A stretch of 64,000 bases of DNA from Tetragonia tetragonoides (Eukaryota > Streptophyta > Magnoliopsida > Caryophyllales > Aizoaceae). Positions within the stretch are counted from its first letter, which is position 1. Each line of letters starts with the position of its first letter. The stretch covers positions 13,146,001 to 13,210,000 of the forward strand of contig CM076141.1 of assembly GCA_038025085.1 (NCBI GenBank). The letters run 5' to 3'. A program made the translations under genes and the position numbers. This document shows, piece after piece, positions 1 through 9,732 of the stretch. The notes below the pieces were generated by a model. That model ran no database searches, was not told where the DNA came from, and saw only the letters and a program-made list of their open reading frames with translations.

Positions 1-1419
1 ACTGCTGCGGATGAACACTATCAAAAGGAGCCAGATGGTGATGGAGCTTCTGCAGTCCAGCTTTATGCCAAGGAATGCAGTAAACTCATCCTCGAAGCTC
101 TTAAAAGAGGTCCTACTAGAAAAGAAGATAGGGAAGTGCCGATTTCTGAGATAGCCTGTGAAACTTGTTTTGATATATCTAAAGGACAACGTGCCTTCAT
201 TGAGGCTGAAGAGGCTGAAGATCTACTAAAGCCACTCAAGGAACCTGGTAACTCTAACACCAAGATCTGCTTTAGCAACAGAAGTTTCGGATTAGAAGCA
301 GCTCGTGTTGCAGAGCCCATTTTGGCATCTCTTAAGGATCAACTGAAGGATGTTGATCTCTCTGATTTCATTGCTGGTAGACCAGAGGTAGAAGCCCTTG
401 AAGTGATGAACATATTTTCTGCTGCCCTTGAAGGTGCTGTTTTGAAGTCTCTTGATCTCTCCAACAATGCCTTGGGCGAGAAGGGTGTCAGGGCATTTGG
501 AGCACTTCTAAGATCACAGAAAAGCTTGGAGGAGCTTTATTTAATGAATGATGGTATTTCAGAGGACGCAGCACGTGCTGTTCGTGAGTTGGTTCCTTCC
601 ACTGAGAAGCTTAAGGTACTTCACTTTCACAATAACATGACGGGAGATGAAGGTGCCCTTGCTATTTCTGAGGTTGTCAAACGTTGTCCTTTGCTTGAGG
701 ACTTCAGATGCTCCTCAACAAGGGTAGGTTCTGAAGGAGGGGTTGCCTTAGCTGAAGCACTAGAGGCTTGTGTTTATTTGAAGAAACTAGACTTGCGAGA
801 TAACATGTTTGGGGAAGAAGGAGGAGTTGCTTTGGGCAAAGCTCTTTGCAAACATGGAAATCTTACTGAGGCTTATTTGAGTTACTTGAACTTGGGAGAT
901 GAGGGGGCGACTGCCATAGCTAATGCTCTCAAGGATTCGGCTCCTTCACTTGAAGTGTTGGAGTTGGCAGGAAATGACATTACATCTGCTGCTGTTCCTA
1001 CTCTGGCTGCTTGCTTAGAAGCAAAGCAGCACCTTTCCAAGCTAAACTTGGCTGAAAATGAGCTGATGGATGAAGGAGCTATACAAGTTAGCAAATCATT
1101 GGAGGGTCATGTCCAGTTGAAAGAACTTGATCTGAGTACCAATTCACTAAGAAGGGCAGGTGCTAGGGTGTTGGCTCACTTGGTAGTGAATAAGCCTGGT
1201 TTTCAATTGCTTAACATCAATGAAAATTTCATCTCTGATGATGGGATTGATGATGTTAAAGAGATTTTCAAGAGTAACCCTGGGATGTTAGGGTCATTAG
1301 ACGAAAATGACCCTGAAGGTGGAGACGAAGATGAAGAGAACTCTGACGAAGAGGGTGATCGGGATGAGGAGAGTGAACTGGAATCCAATATGAAGAAACT
1401 TGATGTCGATGAGGATTGA
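1..1419 (+). CDS. RANGAP: RAN GTPase-activating protein (plant RanGAP), N-terminus off window
   Basis: The frame is open from base 1 to the TGA at 1417-1419, giving 472 residues; the real start lies left of the window. The first ~45 residues match the end of the plant-specific WPP region and its linker (EPDGDGASAVQLYAKECSK), which targets RanGAP to the nuclear envelope. Leucine-rich repeats follow from about residue 95 to 410, with the typical LDLSNNALGEKG, FHNNMTGDEG, LDLRDNMFGEEGG and LELAGNDIT units. The protein ends in a Glu/Asp-rich tail (about residues 430-465), as RanGAPs do. Known family role: stimulates GTP hydrolysis by Ran, maintaining the Ran gradient for nuclear transport and mitosis. 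Plant members are about 535 residues, so roughly 70-75 residues are missing at the edge. No intron interrupts the visible part. Identification is strong; whether it is the RanGAP1 or RanGAP2 copy is not resolved. Confidence 0.96.
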   Translation, partial: TAADEHYQKEPDGDGASAVQLYAKECSKLILEALKRGPTRKEDREVPISEIACETCFDISKGQRAFIEAEEAEDLLKPLKEPGNSNTKICFSNRSFGLEAARVAEPILASLKDQLKDVDLSDFIAGRPEVEALEVMNIFSAALEGAVLKSLDLSNNALGEKGVRAFGALLRSQKSLEELYLMNDGISEDAARAVRELVPSTEKLKVLHFHNNMTGDEGALAISEVVKRCPLLEDFRCSSTRVGSEGGVALAEALEACVYLKKLDLRDNMFGEEGGVALGKALCKHGNLTEAYLSYLNLGDEGATAIANALKDSAPSLEVLELAGNDITSAAVPTLAACLEAKQHLSKLNLAENELMDEGAIQVSKSLEGHVQLKELDLSTNSLRRAGARVLAHLVVNKPGFQLLNINENFISDDGIDDVKEIFKSNPGMLGSLDENDPEGGDEDEENSDEEGDRDEESELESNMKKLDVDED

Positions 1420-1935
1420 GGAGGCATAGCTATATCTGTCGGGTGGATTTCATTAGGACGAGTAGCTTATTTATAGCGTCCAAATCAACAGTTGTCCGCT
1501 TTTATCTGTGACAGCATTTTCGATCAACAGCTTTCTAGAGCATTTAGGCAGCAGTTGCATTCAGTGTAGGTTTAGGTTTGGTTAGGTCTTCTCCTGTTGT
1601 AAGGCCCTCCCAACCCCCCTGCCCCCCTTTTCCCCTTTTCTTATCTTGCCGCGCTATTGTATTTACATCCTAAACTGGTTGTTGTTGGTTAGAATCAGTT
1701 TCAACATGTTTCTCTATTGTGGTTTTTACTTCCATGCACTGGTTCCAAGTGCCAACCCCTGCTGGTTTTGGTTGCAAAAATATTCAGTAGTGCCTTCTAT
1801 TCTTGTATAAATACTCCCTTATTATTGCTAGAGGCTCCATCCCTATTCATTAGTGGCTTCAAATTAAGAACTAATGGCCTAATGAGGTTAGAATTTACTA
1901 ATTCATTAACTTAGTTATAGATATAGAATTGTAAT
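1420..1935 (+). other. RanGAP 3' untranslated region and downstream spacer
   Basis: No coding frame is supported. The stretch starts directly after the RanGAP stop and contains a C-rich/T-rich run near 1605-1640. It is most likely 3' UTR followed by spacer; the polyadenylation site cannot be fixed by eye. Confidence 0.5.
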
Positions 1936-1944
1936 CCGACTTAA

Positions 1945-2412
1945 GGAAAATTTGCTGAGAAACACCTAATAAAATCAACATTTTGCGAATAAACACCTAT
2001 TATAATATATTTTATACAGAAATACCTAATAAAAGCAAACTCTTAAGTATTACCACCTTAAGTATGTTTTCGTTCACATTATCATCTTTGTTCCCGTTTT
2101 ACCCTTAACTTAGATTGAATAACCAAAAAAATGTAGTTCAAAATTTTAATTTTGGGATAGAAGAACTTAATTTTGTAGTCCAAATTCTTTTTAATTTGCT
2201 AAATATAATGTTATAAAATTCGATCTACAGTTAAACAACTTGAGTTGAGGGTAATATGGGAACAAATTATTATGATTTGACCTGAAAGTGACTTAAGGTG
2301 GTAATACTTAGAAGTTTTGTTTTTATTAGGTATTTCTGTGCAAAAACATTTATAATAGGGTTTTTTTTTCACAAAATGTACATTTTGTGAGATGTTTCCT
2401 TACAAATTTTCC
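1945..2412. mobile_element. Non-autonomous Mutator-like MITE with long terminal inverted repeats
   Basis: The 468-bp element begins GGAAAATTTG and ends CAAATTTTCC. Inverted similarity reaches more than 130 bp inward: both arms carry GAAATACCTAATAAAA and AAGTATTACCACCTTAAGT in the same order. It is flanked by a 9-bp direct repeat, CCGACTTAA (1936-1944) and CCGATTTAA (2413-2421), with one mismatch. Long TIRs plus 9-bp duplications are the signature of MULE-derived elements. There is no coding capacity. Confidence 0.85.
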
Positions 2413-2421
2413 CCGATTTAA

Positions 2422-3160
2422 CTTATAAATCCAAGTCAACATGGTTGACAATTAATTAGTCTAATTGAGTTCCCCTAAAAATAAAACAAATAATAATAAA
2501 AAAAATATGATTGGGCAATAAGAAGATTCTAATCGTAATCCATCACCACTTCGGTAACTAATACATGATCCAACTTAAACACCTAATCAAATAGGCCCAA
2601 TATTCAACGATGATCATCACATACCCATCTTTCACATGAAGATACATCAACCATGCATAAAAGACATCTAATTCATAAATTTTATTAATGGACATATGAC
2701 ATAATTCATTCATAATAATTTTCGCGGGCTTAGCTCCAAAAAAGTACTCATCAATGCTATCCTGTCATAATAGAACATAGAACTATCATGCCAGGTTACA
2801 AGCTTGGCTCATTCTGTTAGAGACAAAATACTCTTGGCTATTAGTCTCACGTTAAATTAAAACTACATCAAATCTTCTAAAAAATATGTTAGGAGTGATA
2901 TTCGAGAGGTGGATCTCTTAACTTTTTTTTCTTACTCCATTCCTTAAAAAAACAAAAACAAAAACAAATGTTTTCATGCAAAAGTAGAATGAACAAATTT
3001 AAATAAAAAGTTTGGAATTCCTGTTTTGCCCTTGAACTTTTAGTGAAAAGACATACCCCCTTCCCGTTTCCTTGATTTTTCTCCCTCAGCTCATAAGTCA
3101 TAAACTCATAACTGGCATTACTCTCAAGTATAACGATAAACCCCCCATTCAATCTCGACA
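2422..3160. other. Intergenic spacer, probable promoter region of the TMEM208-like gene
   Basis: AT-rich sequence with no convincing coding frame. The right-hand part precedes the leader of the downstream gene and presumably carries its promoter. I see no single TATA box convincing enough to call. Confidence 0.4.
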
Positions 3161-3429
3161 TTTCTTCTTGTTGCTCTATTTCAATTCGAATCAGGTGAAC
3201 ATCTTTTTCCGGTAACTGTCATCACACACTCTTGTTTTCTTCCCTGTTTCTACTTGGTTGATTTTAATTTTTGGATTTAGGGCTTGTGCACGATTTTAAT
3301 AGCTCAAATTCACTGCATTTCTATATGGGGCTTTTAGTCGATTCCATATATTTCTGATGGAAAAAGGTTTGATTAATTGAAGGTCGATTTGAAGGAAAAC
3401 ATTCAGCTTTACTGGGGATTGGCGTTTTG

Positions 3430-4186
3430 GTAAGCACTCAATTTTTATCTTTATTTTTGTTGTGAAACAAGAATTAATCTGTTGATCCGATCTTCAATCT
3501 CTGAAGTGGTTATTTATGTTATTTATGAATTGAGGTTTTGCTTATGGGTTCTGGGTTTTGTTTGATTATGAACATTTTTGCTTATTCCTGGTTTTGGGTG
3601 ATGGATGTTGAGATGGGTGAAGCGAATATTTGGTAGGTGATGTGATCTTGTGTCGAATTCGTTGGAACAAACTTTAATTGTGAAATCTGACATGGTAAAT
3701 TTCAGTTTCACTGAAATAATTTGAGGTTGTTATAAGTGTTATGTTTTTTGCAAGTTGGTTTGAGAAAAGTTGTATTATGGATGGGGATGAAAATACATAA
3801 TGTCAGATATGTCAGCTGAGTCAGGCCTTCAATCTTTGACCATCTCTTTCTTCTTCTTATGCTGGTGTTTTTATTTCTTTCGTTCTTTTACTAGTATTTG
3901 AGTTTGGGGTGTTCTTTTTCCTTCCTTTTTGTGTGATATTTCTGGTGTGATTGGTTTCTTGCATTTTTCACTTTGATGTTGGCTCATATTTGATCATCTT
4001 TCAGTAAGAACAGAACTTTCTACTCTGTGTTACTGTGATAATTTTTTCTGAAAAGTATTTGAATCCCATTTTTTATAAATAGTCGAGCTATCAAATTCTG
4101 ATCTTGATTGTGTCGGAGTCAGTAAATTTAGTAATGGGCCGAAAAATTTGCAACCTAACTTGCTATTTAATGTGATTTTGTTACAG
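3430..4186 (+). other. Intron in the 5' untranslated region of the TMEM208-like gene
   Basis: A good donor (GGCGTTTTG|GTAAGCA) lies at 3430 and a T-rich acceptor (TTTTGTTACAG|GACTTAG) ends at 4186, just 13 bases before the ATG at 4200. The sequence just before 3430 would be leader exon. Inferred from splice-site quality only. Confidence 0.6.
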
Positions 4187-4199
4187 GACTTAGAGAGAA

Positions 4200-7100
4200 A
4201 TGGCGAATCAAGGTGCCAAGAAGCGAAAGGAAGAGAATGCTCGTCACATGTCAAATCTTTTCCGCCTTATAATTGGATGCAATGTAAAAATTCCTTTTTG
4301 CTTTCTCCCCATATTTTTAGTTTTCAATATTAATTAGCAGAGTATGTTTTTGATGTTGTGATTAGAAGAAGCAAGCATCAAATGTTGAACAGTTAGATTT
4401 TCATAAACCGTTTTTCATTTCTTTGTGTAGTGAATATCATTGGATTGTTATGGGTTTTCAAATCTTTTAAAGCCGTATGATTGATAGTATGCGTGGACCT
4501 TCCCCTTTCCCTACCTTCCAAAACTTGCTGTGAATCCATGTTCTTTGCTAGTGCTGAAGCGGTGTAGTGTTTTAAATAACTTCGTATCATGTGTATTTGT
4601 ACTGCTTGTTACACGGCATATAATGTGTAAGGATTCCTGTTAGATTAGTTTGGTTCTTGTTCTGGTCACATGGAACATCAATCATTTGGATGGCCGTTTA
4701 GCGAGTCTTTTATGTGCGATCATAAATTTTGTTTTGCTTGCTCGTAGCTAGGGTAAAGTAATTTCAAGTTGAGGGATGACCCTGTATACATATTTTATGA
4801 TTAAGTTATCTGTTCTTCATCTCTGTTCTTTAACAACTTGGTGCACCATCTTAAAATGCTATAACTTATTCTTTTAATTCATATTCTTTGTTGTGGCTAT
4901 ATCCCAAATTATTTGATTGAGTTTCTTCATTAATACGTCGGATACGATTTAGTGAAGTTCACTATTTATCTATGGCGAAGAGTTTTCATTCAATGCAATA
5001 TTTAATGATTGGATTTGCCATCTCCCAGGTTGCTTTCATCTTGGTGAGAATGATTATTTTTTATTCTTCTTTCACATGGAAGCATTGGATTGGCCTGATT
5101 TTAACATCTTTGGCCTATACCCTCCCATATAAACAACTAGCCAGTATGGCAAAAGCGGCATATTCTGAAAACGGTGAGCTTATAGATGGCGGGTTCGATA
5201 TGAGTACAGGAGGAGTTTGCGGGTATGGTTAACATCTAATTCTTTTGTCTTCTTATGTCTTTTTGTTTCCTTTGAATTGTGAACAGGCACTAATAGTTGG
5301 AAACGAGCATGCTTTCCTGTTACCATACTGTGTTTTGCTGAAAGAATTGTGTGTTTTATGTGCTGAAGTCTCAAGCTGATAAAGTTGGTTTTCAGTTTAT
5401 TTTCCCTGATAAATATTTCCTACAGATGCTTTGTGTTACAACTTTTTCAATTATGAACTGTTAGGATTTATGAACTTTCTGCATCTTTTAATAGTGAAAG
5501 TATCTGGATTTAAGGGCTTACCTAAAGTTGATGACTATGCGTTGCAGGTACTTGCATGACATAATCTACATTACAAGTTTTGTACAGATAAGCTCACTCA
5601 TTTCTGACAAATTTTGGTACACATACTTGGTGGTAAGTTCAATTGCTTCAATCCACCCCCTGCCCCTGATATGCCATTTTCATGTTAGTAAATTTTACAA
5701 GCTCGTTTATTTTCTTCAATTTGATTTTGAAACCATGATACTGGAAATAAGTGAGCTTGTGATAGCTTTCCTTTAGGCCTGAAAACTGTAGCTACTTTTT
5801 ATAGAAAGATCAAATCTCTATTGAAAATGTTTTCACCCATTCAACGAGGCACACATTCACCAAATGAAGCTTTGAACATATTGTTATGATGAGTTTACAG
5901 GACTGTCCACCCCCCCCCCCCTTTAGAGTTGGATTGAAGGAGTCTGACGTGCTGTCAAATGAAATAGGGATTAAAACAAAGCAATCAAAATGATTTGATG
6001 TTTGTCTTAATATTTCCATTTTCTATGAATCTCGTGCAGACTTGGCTCGTAGTATCTGTCTTTTGAGATGTATTAAGAGATGTGGATGGTCTTTGTTGAT
6101 AATTTTTTGATATTTTCAATATGTATTAAGTAATCTTTCAGCAGTCAGCAGCAGTTTTAAAGTCACGTTGATGCTATCAGTATATGTGTCTGTGTACCTG
6201 TAATTTTAGGAATGTTTACATTCGTAGAGGTCGGTAATATTCTTGTTGAACAAATCTTAACATGAAGGTATAGCAATGTAATTATATTTCTGCATTCTTA
6301 TTATGTTCTATATATTCTTTCACATAAGCTTGTCTGTAAAGTACGAACAGTTATGGAATCTTGGGAGCATAATACTCCTTTCTTGTCCTCAAAATACAAT
6401 TTTAATGAATAGGAATTCTGAGGGTCTAGTCAATCCAAGGTCAAAGTGATTCATCAGAGGGAAGTTTACCAAATCTGATGCTAGTTTTGTTGTGAGACAT
6501 TTTGGAACTACTGATAAAAGAACAGGCCCTGTTTACCAATGGAAAGTCAAAGTGATTCATCAGGGTAAAGTTTACCAAATCTGATGCTAGGTTTGCTGTG
6601 AGACATTTTGGAACTACTGGTAAAAGAACAGGCCCTGTTATTTATTGTAATGGAAAGTCCATAGTTAGAACTCTGAACAAGATGTGGTTATTAGTTTATG
6701 AATTTACTGATATATTATACACTGGTTGCTTAAATATGTTCAAGTTCAAACCAATCAGTTGTGATTCAACTTACATCCACCTCATGATACCTGTCCTGTA
6801 TCTGGTGATCTTTTTAAACAACTTGACATGTAATCACTTCTTTCAGATACCGGCTTTCGCAGCCTACCAAGCTTCTGGTTTTATCAAAGGCTTCCTATCA
6901 CATGATTCTGAGGTAGCGCCCATTCCATATGGTTTAATTAAATGCATTTATCTCCTCCCCTCCCCCCCCACCTCCCCTCCAATTAGGCATGCAAGTAAGC
7001 CAGTCCAACTTGTTGAGGGATTTTTCAGGATAACTGTCTTAAAGGTTATCCCGCCCTTTCTTGCTTTTCCAAAAAAAAAAAAAAAGTTTTAAAAAAACGG

Positions 7101-7403
7101 AAGGCAGCCCAAGAAACATCACATTGTCAAGGGGAAATTACAAATATCACACACACCAAAATGTCTGAGAATTGAAACCCCCAACCTTAAAGTTGGGAGG
7201 GGGAGGCTATAACCACTAGACGAGCCCCTTATTCTTGCATGTAATCGTCTATTGAAGAAGCGTCTTAGGTTTGTCTATTCTAATTTCCATTTGGCAAACT
7301 GTGTTCGCAGGGGATGGAGGAGGATGAGAAGACTCGTAAGAAGAGGGAAAAAATGGAAAAGAAGGCTTCTAGACCCAAATTTATGAAATCAAGAACCAGA
7401 TAG
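4200..7403 (+). CDS. TMEM208: TMEM208 / SND2-like ER membrane protein (five exons)
   Basis: The coding exons are 4200-4283, 5029-5222, 5548-5632, 6847-6912 and 7311-7403. All have GT-AG introns and join to one 173-residue frame ending in TAG, the usual length of this family. The start MANQGAKKRKEENARHM is a basic cytosolic head. Hydrophobic membrane segments follow (around residues 22-45, 50-70 and 100-130), with the conserved core FYSSFTWKHWIGL and GELIDGGFDMSTGG. The tail is Lys/Arg-rich (KTRKKREKMEKKASRPK). Known family role: ER membrane component of the SRP-independent (SND) targeting route, implicated in protein delivery to the ER; in plants this is inferred from homology. Introns 3 and 4 carry inserted or duplicated DNA, listed separately. 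Longer open frames such as the one starting at 4972 are intron read-through around real exons. Confidence 0.94.
6440..6639 (+). repeat. Imperfect tandem duplication inside intron 3 of TMEM208-like gene
   Basis: Two copies of about 94 bp (6440-6533 and 6545-6639, period 105) start GTCAAAGTGATTCATCAG and end AACAGGCCCTGTT. They differ at roughly six positions. Part of a third start (TGGAAAGTC) follows at 6651. Copy 2 has an open frame reading FTKSDARFAVRHFGTTG, possibly relics of a captured gene fragment; I do not recognise it. Confidence 0.8.
7095..7233 (-). mobile_element. tRNA-derived SINE-like fragment in intron 4 of TMEM208-like gene
   Basis: Read on the minus strand it begins GGGGCTCGTCTAGTGGTTA, an A-box-like RNA polymerase III promoter. 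About 40 bases further lies a B-box-like GGTTTCAATTC. A homopolymer run (about 7068-7085) marks the opposite end. No target-site duplication was found, so the boundaries are approximate. Confidence 0.55.
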
Positions 7404-7909
7404 GTCTGTTCAGTTTAATTGTTTTGCTTGGGTTTCCATTTCAGCCAATGTTATTCCTTAGAGGCTGTAGGTTGGGTACAAGTGGAAGACTAAACTGCCC
7501 AAAGATGAGAGTCACAGGATCAGACTATAGTATTGAGGAGTGTTTTTATTGACTGTAAATCAGATAATTAGATTTGTATTTGCATCTCTGACCACAAGAA
7601 CTTTATGAAGAAGTTCATGTTTTTATTTACATGAGTAGATAACATGTTGCTTGACTGTATCATTTTGGCATGATATGGTTGCTTAAGTTTCGATCTTGAT
7701 GTGATCATTCCTAATACCATTAATTTTCTTATATTCTTTGCTTATTTGCGGATGTTGCCCTTGTTAAAATACTTCTGGTGAGGTTGATCGTACCATTTTC
7801 TCCAAGCAATAATTTTTGAAGTTTTGTCTTTGAAAGTTCTGGGTTTGTAGGAGTTTGTCAAATGTCTTTCGTTTTGCTGGTAATTGTATAGTTCGAGTAT
7901 TAAGTCTTC
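7404..7909 (+). other. 3' untranslated region and spacer after the TMEM208-like gene
   Basis: No coding frame. T-rich sequence typical of a plant 3' UTR follows the stop codon at 7401-7403. Confidence 0.45.
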
Positions 7910-8032
7910 TATAAGACTGTTTCACGGTGGGACGTGGTAACTTTTATGAAGAATAAGAGTAACTTCTTACCCACAAGCAATCATAGTTTTTGTTACAAAA
8001 GTCAACTCATCCCACTATGAAACGATTTTATA
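7910..8032. mobile_element. Small MITE with ~23-bp terminal inverted repeats
   Basis: The left end TATAAGACTGTTTCACGGTG pairs with the right end CACTATGAAACGATTTTATA read in reverse complement, with a few mismatches. The element is about 123 bp and non-coding. I could not define a target-site duplication. Confidence 0.55.
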
Positions 8033-8183
8033 CAAGTTTTCATATAGTTTAAAAGAGAGGAAAAAGTCAAGTTTGAAAAAGAAAGAACTTCACACACCTG
8101 TAAAGGATGCAACATAGATATATGAGGAGTTGGGTCACCACACATCAAATGAGCAATTAACATTTGTCTCTTGAGCTATTCTA

Positions 8184-8204
8184 TGTGTGTGTGTGTGTGT
8201 GTGT
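8184..8204. repeat. (TG)n microsatellite followed by a T run
   Basis: Alternating TG over about 20 bases, followed by T13. Confidence 0.9.
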
Positions 8205-8239
8205 TTTTTTTTTTTGGCATAAGGAAAGTAGTCAATAAA

Positions 8240-9058
8240 TTATACAATTTGTACACTTTTAGAAGTTTTTTGGGCTAATAAGTGTACTACCTGATACATG
8301 GAACTAGCTACAAAGTGGAAACGACGACAACTAACAGTTTTAGTTAAATTCTTATTTTGGTACACACTAGAACCTGCATTGCGCTTGAATTGCAAGCGAA
8401 ACCTGCAAAACCGATAATTATTAAACAAACAAACTTGATGACCTTTCCTCCAAAGAGGTGTAGAAAATGAAGAAATCTGGGGTTGAGACTGGTAAGGCGG
8501 ACTTGAGCAGGAGAACTGACTAATCCTACGTTGGAGCTTAATCTTGTAGCTTGAACGCCGGAGTCTGGTTCTCGAAGAAAGGATGTTTGAACCAATCGGA
8601 TTCTTGTAGCAAAGACTTGAAGCATCCAAATTGTAAGGAAAGGAAGACACAGTCGTATCACTCATCACAACCTCTTCACTGATGATATCGAACTTCTCCA
8701 CAGAGGTAGCAACCTCGTGGGTAACAAATTCATCATCCACCGCAACATTCTCATAGGTGGAATTAGACTCCTTCATCATATTAGTAGATCTTGAGTCAAT
8801 AGAAGTATCAAAGGATGGAATGCCCGGGCTTTGGGCAAAGTCCATAGGTGCCTTATGGACACGAATCGTCATCAGTGACATAGAGGTAGGTTGGTAATAG
8901 CTAACATTCTTCCCTTCAACAATAGTCTTGTACACAGATGAGGGCACTTGAAGAGAGAAACTCCTTTTCCTACATGTGAACTTGGCAGATGACTCCTTGC
9001 AACCCATGTTAGTTGTCTTAGTGGCAACTCGAACTAGCATCCTGGGAAATAACATCAT
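8240..9058 (-). pseudogene. Unrecognised 272-residue reading frame downstream of the broken TPR gene
   Basis: Open on the minus strand from 9058 to 8240. Basic and Ser-rich, with no domain I recognise. A segment with acidic character (SVEKFDIISEEVVMSD) looks codon-like, but the rest has biased composition. It lies 85 bases after the TPR stop on the same strand and in a different frame. It may be the decayed 3' half of the same gene after a frameshift, or a chance frame. No splice sites clearly join the two. I assign no function. Confidence 0.35.
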
Positions 9059-9732
9059 TTAATTGACCACTTTTAATTTTTCCACTTGGACCTTGAATGC
9101 ATTCTATTGCATTAACCAAAGCTGGGGTAGAAGATTCTGTTCTTCAAATAGAGTCCTCTCCTAAAAGATTTTGAGAGAGTTTCTTCCCTTTTTTAGACTC
9201 AACCAATTCAAATGAAGTGTCCAAAGTTCTTTTTCCATTTGATTTAATCTTCAATAAATTTTCAAGTTTTTCTAACTCTCTCACCGGCTCATTATTATTT
9301 GGGTCATAAGCAATAGCTCGATTAAGGTCACAAAGGGCCTCTTGAAACTCATGCAACTTCACTGAAGCTAAAACTCTTCTATACCGAGCCTTGACATTAT
9401 CCGGATCAAATTCAATCACCAAGGAACACAGAAATGTAACCCTTTCAAGATCACCCAATTTCAAACAACATGCTGCAAGATTAAGATTCAATAATAGAGC
9501 CAAGTCCTTGAACACATCGTCATCACTACCATGAAGAGGCATACAAAAGCATAAAAACTTAAGTGCCTTATCATAGTTAGTAGATGCATGAATAAAATTC
9601 CCTTCTTTAAACCTGAGATTTTCCTCATCCTTCAAATTTTTTACGATAGGTAAAATCTGCTCTGACCCATCTAAATTTGAGATAAAACTGATCATATTTT
9701 CATTATAATTATCATTAAGATGTGCAAACATA

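Noticed and set aside
4972..5232. 86-codon frame starting at 4972 as a stand-alone gene
   Set aside because: It is exon 2 of the TMEM208-like gene plus intron on each side; the splice sites at 5029 and 5222 fit the family.
6598..7092. 164-codon plus-strand frame
   Set aside because: Mostly intron read-through around the real exon at 6847-6912.
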